64,000 nucleotides of DNA, from assembly GCF_003046625.1 (NCBI RefSeq), contig NZ_QAAD01000011.1:62001-126000 (forward strand). The letters run 5' to 3'. Both the position numbers and the translations under genes were made by a program. Positions 1 to 8,198 of the stretch are shown here, piece by piece. The DNA comes from Mangrovibacterium marinum. GTDB taxonomy: Bacteria > Bacteroidota > Bacteroidia > Bacteroidales > Prolixibacteraceae. Under the pieces are notes generated by a model. It did no database searches and was not told the origin of the DNA. It saw nothing but the letters and a program-made list of their open reading frames with translations. How positions within the stretch are numbered: position 1 is the stretch's first letter; each line of letters begins with the position of its first letter.

Positions 1-942
1 ATTTTTTTGCTTGGCAATCGATGCAATGACCAAGTAAAATAACAAACCACCGAGCGTATAATACTCGTTATTCGCAAGCGGATTGTTACGTTGAACAATC
101 TTCTCCCGCAACTGAAGTACCAACCCGACAAAGGCAAAAACCATCCATGGTGCCAACATATAAAGGCTTGTATGGATATAGAAGAAAGGGTCACTATTCG
201 TTCCTTTATAACTTCCGGTTACTCGTCCCACGTTGTTTGTCCAAAAGTAAAACTTCAGTCCTTCGATACCAAAATGCTGGAATAAACCAATTAACGCTGG
301 AAGAATAACAATAAAAACAATCGGGATTGCCAGCAACCATCGGTAGTTCAAAATCCCTTTAAAATTTCGGGTTAGCAGCAAATGTGTGCCCACGGCAGCC
401 CCCGGAATAACCATGCCGACGGGACCTTTTGTTAACATGGCCATGCCAACAAAAACAGCACCCAGGTAAAACTGATACTCGCGCTTATATTTAAAGTAGG
501 CTGCAAACTGCCAGATAGCCAACATCACCGGAACTGCCAGCAGCGTATCGGTATGAATATCGCTGTGAAAATGAATAAATCCCAGGGAAGTAATCCAGAA
601 AAAAGCAGCCAGTTTTCCGGTCATCCGATCGTAGAGCAGTTCTCCCAGCTTAAAAGAAGCAAAAGCACCAAGCAATGCAACCAGCAAAACCGTTGCTTTA
701 TAAACGATACCCGAAACACCAAATAACGAAAAGGCAGTGGCACCAATCCAAAAAAGCAAAGGAGGTTTCTGCTCGTACGGTTCGTGACCAATGGTCATGT
801 TCACCCAATCGTGATTGTGCAAAATCTCTCGTGCCACCTGCGCATATTTAGCGGCATTGACAACCAATGGATTTAACACTCCCGATACGTTTACCAGTAA
901 ACAAATAACAATCAAGGGCAGTAGCCAGACAAGCTTTTTCAT
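1..942 (-). CDS. ArnT/PMT-like glycosyltransferase (family 39), C-terminus outside window
   Basis: Reading leftward from ATG at 942, 314 codons stay open to the window edge, so the C-terminus is missing. The protein begins MKKLVWLLPLIVICLLV, a first membrane helix, followed by a periplasmic loop with GHEPYEQKPPLLFWIGA and then repeated hydrophobic segments. The acidic E plus QKPPL.FW pattern early in the protein is typical of GT39/PMT_2 enzymes such as ArnT, which move a sugar from a polyprenyl phosphate donor to lipid A or protein in the inner membrane. The acceptor cannot be read from sequence. No neighbour in view shares its direction closely. Family call is fairly safe; specificity unknown. 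Confidence 0.75.
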   Translation of the reverse strand, partial: MKKLVWLLPLIVICLLVNVSGVLNPLVVNAAKYAQVAREILHNHDWVNMTIGHEPYEQKPPLLFWIGATAFSLFGVSGIVYKATVLLVALLGAFASFKLGELLYDRMTGKLAAFFWITSLGFIHFHSDIHTDTLLAVPVMLAIWQFAAYFKYKREYQFYLGAVFVGMAMLTKGPVGMVIPGAAVGTHLLLTRNFKGILNYRWLLAIPIVFIVILPALIGLFQHFGIEGLKFYFWTNNVGRVTGSYKGTNSDPFFYIHTSLYMLAPWMVFAFVGLVLQLREKIVQRNNPLANNEYYTLGGLLFYLVIASIAKQKN

Positions 943-1156
943 AATCTAAATTTGGAAATTCATGCAAAGGTAAAATTTAGTTTCATAGTTTTGACAGGTA
1001 ACCTTTTCCTGGCTGGACGGATTACTCATTGGAAGCTCGAAAAGGTAGGAATAAGAAAGGATAAGCTTCCGATTTTTATACTACTTTTGCCCTGTTGTTG
1101 ATTTTTAGTTCATCGGAGATAACATTTAAATCAATAGCAGTAGAAACACAAAAACA

Positions 1157-1828
1157 ATGCTCATGAACAGTTTAAAAAACATTACCAAATTAGAATACCT
1201 GTTTTTCTTTTTGCTATTTGCTGCCTCGGCTTACGGCATTTACCTGGCATTTACCGACATGGATGCTTTTCTGGTTTTCACCCAGGAAGACGGAATGGTC
1301 GAGAACCTCACCTCCCTGTTTCTTTTTGCAGCCTCGGGGGTTTGCATTTACCGGTTGATTCAATACAAAAAAGCGCAAAAACCCGGACTGTGGCTGCTGA
1401 CAGCTGCTGTGCTGGCCTTGCTGTTTTTCTTTGCCGGTGGCGAGGAAATAAGCTGGGGACAACGCATCTTTGGCATTCAGTCGGGGGAGTTCTTTCTGGA
1501 ACACAACAAGCAGGCTGAAACCAACCTGCACAACCTGATTGTTGGCGGCACCAACATCAACAAGCTGATTTTCTCGCAAATTTTGTTTGTGGTGATGGTT
1601 ATTTACTTTCTGTTTGCCCGCCTGCTGGTTAACAAAATTCCCTTCATTGCCCGGTTGGAGCAGCAATTCAATGTTCCGCTCCCCAAAATTCAGCATGCCG
1701 TGGTGATGATCGTCGTCGCCGGATCGCTGGCATTGATTCCCAATGCAAAGAATGCCGAACTGTTGGAAATGTCCTTTGCCTTCATCTTTTTCCTGATTTT
1801 CCTGAATCCGGCCAAGGTGGAGCAATAA
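1157..1828 (+). CDS. Conserved multi-pass membrane protein, unknown function
   Basis: A 223-residue inner-membrane protein with about six hydrophobic segments (roughly residues 12-30, 45-62, 76-93, 135-155, 178-195, 203-218). A conserved-looking loop, GGEEISWGQRIFGIQSGEFF followed by an HNKQAETNLHNL segment, lies near residues 94-130. I have seen similar EEISWGQR loops in uncharacterised bacterial membrane proteins, but I know no assigned activity. An alternative ATG lies two codons downstream (1163). It is a single-gene unit: a rho-independent terminator follows 22 bases after the stop. Confidence 0.6.
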   Translation: MLMNSLKNITKLEYLFFFLLFAASAYGIYLAFTDMDAFLVFTQEDGMVENLTSLFLFAASGVCIYRLIQYKKAQKPGLWLLTAAVLALLFFFAGGEEISWGQRIFGIQSGEFFLEHNKQAETNLHNLIVGGTNINKLIFSQILFVVMVIYFLFARLLVNKIPFIARLEQQFNVPLPKIQHAVVMIVVAGSLALIPNAKNAELLEMSFAFIFFLIFLNPAKVEQ

Positions 1829-1850
1829 AAATACGTTGCACCGAAAAGAA

Positions 1851-1884
1851 GCCGGATTGTTGATGTGGACAATCCGGCTTTTTT
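1851..1884 (+). terminator. Rho-independent terminator
   Basis: A perfect 10-bp stem (GCCGGATTGT / ACAATCCGGC) around an 8-base loop, followed directly by TTTTTT. It closes the rightward membrane-protein gene. Confidence 0.9.
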
Positions 1885-2762
1885 CTGAAAGTCACATCGG
1901 GTGATGCGCCTGCCTGCGGTAGGCAAGGTTTCCAAACCGCATCGGGGATGCCTTAAATGGTGATTCAGCTCCAATCAAAAGCCAGGACTCATTTCGTAGC
2001 AAACTTGTGTTAATGGGCATTGTTCCAAACCCGACCGCTTTTTCTATTTTACGTTTGATCAACGCAGATCTTTTGACCTACCGGACGGGTTTTCATTTTT
2101 GTAGTAACACAAAAACGAAACAAAAAATTGCAGAAAACACTACGCTCAGCAAAAATCAAGCAAGCTTGCTTTGCATTCACTTAAACGTGCTTTTCATGGC
2201 TGATTTTTATTTGCAACCGCCATCTTTCTGTTGATGGCGTTTTAAAACGACAACCCGACAACTGTTGAAAACAACGACAACAGAAAAACACGACACCCCG
2301 ACAACCATGACACCCACACAACCCGAAAACCAAAAATCCCTAAACTTTCATCCCTGCTCCGGATTCCCTCCGAACCATGAGTTTTTTATGGAGATGTATT
2401 CACAGATGGCCTCGACCGGAATTGAGTGCGTCTTGACTTCCCCCGCTCTGCCTGGAGAGAGGGTACAGAGTTGAATCGATCCGTTAGGATTGAATCAATT
2501 CAGAAGAGAGTCACAAGGTAGCGTTAGCGTTTTTCGGCGAAAATCCCCTTTCTGACGCCCCGGAGCCTGCTTTTTTCGCATTCCCGGCTACCGCAGGCCG
2601 GTTGTCAGTTCGTTCAAATGCTCCTTATTCTGCCAATCGGCATCAGTCAAGATACCCCCAAAGTTTGCGTTGAAGTATTTTCACGTTCAATTCGTATGAC
2701 ATTCAGACTTTTAATCCTCGCGATTTTTTCGTAAATTCTGTGTCGAATCAAACACTCATATT
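1885..2762. repeat. Gene-poor stretch with dispersed degenerate repeat (copy A)
   Basis: No convincing gene. Bases from about 1888 to 2160 resemble those at about 18788-19050: both hold a GATGCGCCTGCCTGCGGTAG core with a small palindrome, then GGTTTCCAAACCGCATC, and further on CCTACCGGACGGGTTTTCAT. Open frames here (for example 2007-2234 and 2265-2474) lack family features and sit on the repeat, so I treat them as chance. Around 2345-2390 a GATTCCCTCCGAACCATGAG motif recurs in modified form at 19240 and 19385. This looks like decayed intergenic repeat sequence. Confidence 0.55.
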
Positions 2763-3533
2763 ATGAAAAACGCTGTAGGTTTTATCGCTTTGTTAATCCT
2801 CCTGACAGCCTTTCAAACAACTCCCGCCTTTGCCCAGGATGCTGCTCCCACCAAGTTTGTTGTTTTCGAAGAATTTGTAAGTCCTGCCGACATGCCTGCT
2901 TTTTGGGAAGCCCAAAAGACAACCAGCGAGCTGTGGCAAAAACACGAACTGGACATCCCGGTTTATGCCTATCTTAACGACGACGATGCCTTTTATTGGG
3001 TGATGCCCATCGAAAATTTCGGTTCGCTGGATGCGATCTTCACGAAATTTCACGCGATGTTCCAAACCATGATCGACGAAGACGGCTTTGATGCCAGCAG
3101 CGCCTTCCGCGATCTTTACTCGGGGCGCCAACTGGTTATTGAGCACGCTCCTGACCTCTCGCATCTGTTGGCCGATGAGAACAAGCCCTCCGAAGAAGAG
3201 CCCTTCTGCGAGTGGATGTTTTGCTACCTGAAAGCCGGCCATGAAAAAGAAGTGGATCAAGCCTTGAAAAATTTTGTGGATTACTACACCGAAATTGGCT
3301 CTACTTATACCTGGGATGTTTATAAAAGCTTGTTTGGCTTCGAAACACCCATGTATATTCTGATGGTAAAATCGGAAGACGAAGTGACGCTGCGCACCGA
3401 AGAAAAAGCCTTGCGCGAAAACAACAAAGAAAATTTTGAAAAGATGTGGCAGGAATTTGCGCCCCATGTCCGCAAGCTCGAAACCAAGAAAGGTTGGTAT
3501 CTGCCCAAGTTCTCAAATATTCCGGCTAACTAA
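2763..3533 (+). CDS. Secreted protein of unknown function
   Basis: 256 residues with a clear signal peptide: MKNAVGFIALLILLTAF, with cleavage probably after AFA (about residue 24). The mature part holds two similar halves: FVVFEEFVSPADMPAFWE near residue 33, and FCEWMFCYLKAGHEKEVDQA near 148. Each starts with a short beta-strand followed by an amphipathic helix, which suggests a duplicated ferredoxin-like (dimeric alpha-beta barrel) fold. No catalytic motif is recognised. Expected location is periplasm or outside the cell. It stands alone, with no operon partner. Confidence 0.55.
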   Translation: MKNAVGFIALLILLTAFQTTPAFAQDAAPTKFVVFEEFVSPADMPAFWEAQKTTSELWQKHELDIPVYAYLNDDDAFYWVMPIENFGSLDAIFTKFHAMFQTMIDEDGFDASSAFRDLYSGRQLVIEHAPDLSHLLADENKPSEEEPFCEWMFCYLKAGHEKEVDQALKNFVDYYTEIGSTYTWDVYKSLFGFETPMYILMVKSEDEVTLRTEEKALRENNKENFEKMWQEFAPHVRKLETKKGWYLPKFSNIPAN

Positions 3534-3673
3534 GCCGGGCAGCCATCCTACGAAACTGATTGCCCCCCAAGAGATTCGATCTGGCAAAATGATCGGATCT
3601 CTTGTTTTTTGGCCGAAGATGTGGGAACAGAAGTTTGTCAATCGGGGCACCTTGCTGCACTTATTCCGTGCAA

Positions 3674-4390
3674 CTAGCTTTCCAGCTCAAACGAAAACCG
3701 GCAGTTTCCGTATTCGGCCGCCACCTCCTGCCGGGTAAATTTTTCAATGGCATTCAAGCGTTCCAGAAAGTCGTTCGAGGGAAGGCCTCCAAATTTGCTG
3801 ATGTTTAAGATACACTTAAATGCCAAACTTTTATGCTTTTGCACATTACTGGCCGTATCCACAATCAAACGTTCGATGTCGTACAGCAGCCTGTTTTCGT
3901 CCATATTCCCGATCAGAAAAACAATACTTTTCTCGCCTTCCTGCTGCTCTTCGGTTTCCATCGCATTGCAGGAACTTTCTTCGAAAGCCGGAGCCTGATG
4001 CCGGAGGAAGATATTTTCTTCGAGGTTGCTAAACTGTAAACGGCCGTTTTTCTGCAAGCTCAGCTCATCAATAGGCTGAAAATAAACCATTCCCTTTTCC
4101 ATTCCACGATGATAGCCCTTAAACAACCAATACGTAAGCTTTTGACCTTTCAGGTCCATTGCTGCCATATCGGTCATCACAAAAGCCCTTGTTTCCGGAT
4201 GTTGGTCCAAAACAGCGTTTACAAAATCATTGGTAAACTCCTTCATGGTCACCTCCAATAAGGATTTATCGTTCAGAAATAAAAACATCGCGTTTTTATG
4301 GGAAAGAACCGTTGTTTCCTTCTGCATCTGAAGATGATTTACTTTACGAATCAACTTTTTCAATTCAATAGCGGCTTCCAGGTACTGCAT
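3674..4390 (-). CDS. Hypothetical cytoplasmic protein
   Basis: 238 residues without signal peptide or membrane segment. It starts with a charged helix (MQYLEAAIELKKLIRKVNHL) and has an acidic glutamine/glutamate-rich stretch (ETEEQQEGEK, about residue 145). The rest is mixed alpha/beta. I recognise no family. The frame is continuous and codon use resembles that of its neighbours, so it is probably real. It diverges from the 4516-4998 gene across a short intergenic region. Confidence 0.5.
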   Translation of the reverse strand: MQYLEAAIELKKLIRKVNHLQMQKETTVLSHKNAMFLFLNDKSLLEVTMKEFTNDFVNAVLDQHPETRAFVMTDMAAMDLKGQKLTYWLFKGYHRGMEKGMVYFQPIDELSLQKNGRLQFSNLEENIFLRHQAPAFEESSCNAMETEEQQEGEKSIVFLIGNMDENRLLYDIERLIVDTASNVQKHKSLAFKCILNISKFGGLPSNDFLERLNAIEKFTRQEVAAEYGNCRFSFELES

Positions 4391-4515
4391 ATAACATTGT
4401 GCTTTTCTGCTAAATTATTCAAAAAAGACAGTCGGCTGCCCATATTTGAGCTGTGGAGATAAAATGAAAAAGATGTTTTAACGTTGTATTAATCAGAATA
4501 GCAAATTTGCCTCCA

Positions 4516-4998
4516 ATGAATCGGTTAAACGAAATTGAAAACCATCCCCTATATCTGAAAGGTAAGGAAATTTATGGGCTGGCTTCCAGAATTGTCGATT
4601 TAATTCCTGACGATGATGAGAAGTTAAGCTTCACCAAACAGGAAATACTAACCAACGCCCTTTTACTAATGGTTAAAGTTGCGGGAGCCGAAGCTGGTGC
4701 CCTTTATGATATAAAAATGGAAAGTGCCACCATTATCCGCAAAGCAGCCCATACACTTTTGTTACAATACCATCAGCTGAAGTTAAATGGCTTTGAAGAA
4801 GCGGAATACTACCAGATGGTGCGCGACTTGATTGAAGAATACCGGCTGCTGTTTGTCGACTGGGTAGCCGGCTTTGATCCAACAAACTATGTTGTTGATC
4901 GCTGGGGCCTGTTTAACCCACCGGGGGTCGGGCCCAACGATAAAAGTCCGGATGATGATATCCCCTTCAACATTGACGATTTTGAATTTGATGATTAA
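4516..4998 (+). CDS. Small helical hypothetical protein
   Basis: 160 residues from ATG at 4516; a TTG lies three codons upstream in frame, but ATG is preferred. Four helices with hydrophobic spacing are visible (for example LYLKGKEIYGLASRIVDLI and QEILTNALLLMVKVAGAEAG), followed by a proline and aspartate-rich tail ending DDDIPFNIDDFEFDD. The helical body recalls four-helix bundle proteins of the S23/Avd type in shape only. It lies 30 kb from the DGR and I do not propose that it serves it. Function unknown. Confidence 0.5.
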   Translation: MNRLNEIENHPLYLKGKEIYGLASRIVDLIPDDDEKLSFTKQEILTNALLLMVKVAGAEAGALYDIKMESATIIRKAAHTLLLQYHQLKLNGFEEAEYYQMVRDLIEEYRLLFVDWVAGFDPTNYVVDRWGLFNPPGVGPNDKSPDDDIPFNIDDFEFDD

Positions 4999-5048
4999 AA
5001 GAAAAGAGGCTGTCCCCCAAAATTAGTCCCGAACCGTGAGACAATCGA

Positions 5049-5533
5049 CTCACTACGAATGACTTTTTTTTACCACAGAGGACACTGAGTAGTATTGAGT
5101 CGTGAGTCATGAGTCGTGAGTCGTGAGTATTGAGAAGAACTCGTATCACACTATCCGCTATCTTTTTCACAACAACTAATGACCAATCAAATGACCATTG
5201 AATGACCGTCTTCAACTCATGACTCACTACGAATGACTTTTTTTAACCACAGAGGGCACTGAGTTACACAGAGTAGTCGTGAGTCGTGAGTATTGAGAAA
5301 AACTCGTATCACACTATCCGCGATTTTTTTCACAACAACTATTGACCATTGAATGACCACGAATGACCGTCTTCAACTCATGACTCACTACGAATGACTT
5401 TTTTTAACCACAGAGGACACTGAGTAGTATTGAGTATTGAGTCGTGAGTATTGAGAAAAACTCGTATCACACTATCCGCGATTTTTTTCACAACAACTAT
5501 TGACCATTGAATGACCATTGAATGACCGTCTTC
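5049..5533. repeat. Three direct repeats of about 150-174 bp
   Basis: Three head-to-tail copies begin with CTCACTACGAATGACTTTTT at 5049, 5223 and 5384 and end near GAATGACCGTCTTC. Each holds ACCACAGAGG.CACTGAGT, GAGTATTGAGAA.AACTCGTA and TCACACTATCCGC. Differences between copies are mainly gain or loss of the short words GAGTCGTGAGT and GACCATTGAAT. There is no open frame of note. The block separates a rightward hypothetical gene from the leftward polysaccharide locus. Confidence 0.85.
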
Positions 5534-5607
5534 CAGTAGTCATGCTTCCTTCGATTTCTCCCTAAATCACCTGCGGGGAGGACTTTTTCGACAGCCTCTT
5601 CTCTATT

Positions 5608-6960
5608 TTATTGATTCATCTGCAATTCCAAAATGCCGACCGGTTGTGGCGGCAGTGCAACTGTTGTTTCGGCCTGTCCCTGGGCAACGCGTTGAAAGTA
5701 CAAGTGTAGTTTATTCTGATCTTTCAGCAGTTCGCTATCGTAAGACGGCTCCCACCGATCAACCGGATAAGGACTCACAACCTGTGACGACCATTGCAAT
5801 TCGTCCGTTAGTTCTGCGGTAGACAGGACCACATTATTATCGACCTCCTCGTCGCGGTAAATTAACGCCAATTGCTGCGTTTCCCCGTTTTTCAAAATCA
5901 TCAGCTGCGGGCGGCTGATGGGGATACTGCGTGAGCCCACTCCTCCCAATTCAAAATCGAGTGTCCGCTGTGTGGCAACCGACGATTTCCATTCACCCTT
6001 TTGCCGGTAAATAATGTGAAACTGGGTACAGCTATCGCCTGCTTCCTTGTAATACGTCGCAATAAAGGGATTCCCTTCTGCGTCAGTGGTCATGGAGGTT
6101 TGGTTAATCAGGTTGCTACCCTGCGGAATAGCTTTGACAACTTCAGCCGATGCCATCGTGATCGGCAATTGATATGCTTCGCCGGTCGATTTTTGCCAGC
6201 TCACGCCGCCGTCTTTCGAGCAAGCATAACTCATGTCGTGGTTGGAATGCACATCCGGTGTTTCGCGCCATACCCACGAAATGTGGATTGTTCCCTGCCG
6301 GTCGACAAACAGCTGCCAATACGCGTTGCGCTGCCCTTCGCCATCGATTAGGTTCGTTTGCAAACGCGACCAGCTCCGGGTGGTCAGATCGTAGCGATTC
6401 AACACCAGGTTGCCGTTCCCGGAACCGCCATCGCGGCAGGCAAACAGCAAACCACCATCGGCCATCTTGTAAAACTCGGGATAGGAAACCACCTGCTCGT
6501 TTTCGCCAATCATTGGCATCATTTCGCCCATTTCCAGACTTTCAGGCTCTAAACTTCGGCAATAGTGCAGGGGGTTGTTGTGGTGGTCCCAGCTCAGATG
6601 CAAATAACCTTCGCCGTCAACCATCAAACTAATTACATTATGCGCATCGCGCACATTACCGGTATACTGCGTTTGGTGCAACTCCCACGCGTCCGATCCG
6701 TGCTTACGGCGGGCAATGACAACATGGGCTGTGCTGTCGTAATAAGCCACAAACTGGTAATTGGCCGACGAAACCACCGAGTTCTTCCGAAATATGGTGG
6801 CGTTCACACTGTTTTCCGACCATCCTTTTCCGACCACCGACAGCCTGCTTGTTACTTTGGCCGTTTCCGTTTTTGGCGACGTACAGGCCACCGTTCCAAA
6901 AGTTGCGCAGGCCACCAGTAATAAGCTCCAATAATTCATTCTGTTCAATCTTTTATTCAT
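5608..6960 (-). CDS. BNR-repeat beta-propeller lipoprotein, candidate polysaccharide lyase or sialidase-like enzyme
   Basis: About 450 residues with a lipoprotein signal (lipobox near TVAC, so anchored after export). The body shows propeller features: repeated strands with aspartate boxes such as SKDGGVSWQ, and HLSWDHHNNPLHYCRS, AYWQLFVDRQGTIHISW and GGLLFACRDGGSGNG. This is the BNR_4-type family, which includes ulvan lyases (PL24/PL25-like) but also uncharacterised members. Two adjacent ATG codons (6963, 6960) and a third at 6939 are possible starts. It overlaps the end of the GH88 gene and is the last gene of the leftward locus. Substrate is not provable from sequence. Confidence 0.65.
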   Translation of the reverse strand: MNKRLNRMNYWSLLLVACATFGTVACTSPKTETAKVTSRLSVVGKGWSENSVNATIFRKNSVVSSANYQFVAYYDSTAHVVIARRKHGSDAWELHQTQYTGNVRDAHNVISLMVDGEGYLHLSWDHHNNPLHYCRSLEPESLEMGEMMPMIGENEQVVSYPEFYKMADGGLLFACRDGGSGNGNLVLNRYDLTTRSWSRLQTNLIDGEGQRNAYWQLFVDRQGTIHISWVWRETPDVHSNHDMSYACSKDGGVSWQKSTGEAYQLPITMASAEVVKAIPQGSNLINQTSMTTDAEGNPFIATYYKEAGDSCTQFHIIYRQKGEWKSSVATQRTLDFELGGVGSRSIPISRPQLMILKNGETQQLALIYRDEEVDNNVVLSTAELTDELQWSSQVVSPYPVDRWEPSYDSELLKDQNKLHLYFQRVAQGQAETTVALPPQPVGILELQMNQ

Positions 6961-8170
6961 CATGCTCCGATAATTTCTTTTTCATACGCATCATCGCCTC
7001 CACATAATAGTAGTCGGCATACGTTAGCGGCACGTCTACTTCGGTGCCATTGGGCTTATGCCCCACACTGTGTTTTAGGATGAAGTTACCGTTTTCGCCT
7101 AAATTTGCCCGGTAAGCAGGAGAACTCAGGCTCCGTAGCTGCGTTTCGGCAACTGCAAGGTATTCATTCGATTTGGCTTCCGGCACATAGTCGCTCAACT
7201 CAATCAAGGCAGAACAAATCAACGCTCCGGCCGAGGCATCGCGATTGGCATTCGGAATGTCGGGAGCATCGAAATCCCAATACGGAATCTTGTCTTCCGG
7301 CAGATTGGGATGATGCAAAATAAAATCAGCGATGTTTTCAGCCTGTTTCAAATACTTTTCGTTGCCGGTTTCGCGGTACATCATGGTGTAGCCGTACAAG
7401 GCCCAGCCCTGCCCACGTGCCCAGGCCGAATCATCGGAATAGCCCTGAGCCGTATTTTTCTTTTCAACCTTACCGGAAATTGTGTCGTACGAAACGACGT
7501 GGTAGCTGCTGAAGTCGTCGCGAAAATGATTTTTCAAGGTGATATTGGCATGCGACTCGGCAACATGGCTATAAGTTGTATCGCTGAAGGCCTTCGATGC
7601 CCACTCCAACATTTCGAGGTTCATCATGTTGTCAATAATCACCGGGTATTGCCATTTGGCGCTCCAGGGCGCATAGTCCCACGAGCGGATGCAGCCGATG
7701 GTTGGGTTGAAACGGGTGATCAATGAGTTGGATGCGGTGTGGATCACATTGCGGTACAGCGTGTCGCCGGTTAAGCGATAAGCATTTCCAAAGCTGCAAA
7801 AGATCATAAAACCAACATCGTGGTTGTCGGTGGTGTATTTCTGATCTTCCACCCGAAGTGTGTAGTTCACCGCCCAGTCTTTCAGGGTTTCGGTCGGCTT
7901 ATTTTCATACAAGTACCAAAGCACGCCCGGGAAAAAACCACTCACCCACCAGGCCGAATTGCAAGTCACCAGCTTGCCGTCCTTATCGATTGTTTGCGGC
8001 AAACGGTCTGGCTGATCCTTGAGCGACTCGGCCATTAACAGGCTTTGTGCAGTTGCTAATGCAAGCGATTCGTCAATGATTTCGCTCAGTGGTTGTTCGT
8101 TTTGTTTTGGTGCTGTGCAGCTGAAAAAAACAGCCAACAGCAATAAAAAGGAAATGATTTGTTGAAACAT
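6953..8170 (-). CDS. GH88 unsaturated glucuronyl hydrolase, lipoprotein
   Basis: 405 residues with a lipoprotein signal (FFSCTAP). GH88 enzymes remove 4,5-unsaturated uronic acids from oligosaccharides made by lyases. The fold is an (alpha/alpha)6 barrel. The family's two acidic positions are visible: TTDNHDVGFMIF (about residue 118) and VIIDNMMNLEML (about residue 180). CNSAWWVSGFFPG and SDDSAWARGQGWALYGYT are also conserved GH88 blocks. It lies between two BNR proteins in the SusCD locus, which fits processing of lyase products. Pathway is inferred. Confidence 0.85.
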   Translation of the reverse strand: MFQQIISFLLLLAVFFSCTAPKQNEQPLSEIIDESLALATAQSLLMAESLKDQPDRLPQTIDKDGKLVTCNSAWWVSGFFPGVLWYLYENKPTETLKDWAVNYTLRVEDQKYTTDNHDVGFMIFCSFGNAYRLTGDTLYRNVIHTASNSLITRFNPTIGCIRSWDYAPWSAKWQYPVIIDNMMNLEMLEWASKAFSDTTYSHVAESHANITLKNHFRDDFSSYHVVSYDTISGKVEKKNTAQGYSDDSAWARGQGWALYGYTMMYRETGNEKYLKQAENIADFILHHPNLPEDKIPYWDFDAPDIPNANRDASAGALICSALIELSDYVPEAKSNEYLAVAETQLRSLSSPAYRANLGENGNFILKHSVGHKPNGTEVDVPLTYADYYYVEAMMRMKKKLSEHDE

Positions 8171-8198
8171 AATTCAGGTTGATTAATGTCGTTAATCT

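Noticed and set aside
2007-2474. Small rightward frames 2007-2234 and 2265-2474
   Set aside because: They lie on degenerate repeats, have skewed composition (Thr/Pro runs) and no family features.
4516-4998. Helical protein as a distant Avd for the DGR
   Set aside because: Acidic, 30 kb away in the chromosome and with no link to the phage; shape alone is not evidence.
5049-5533. CRISPR-like array
   Set aside because: Units are over 150 bp, directly joined, with no spacers and no cas genes in the window.
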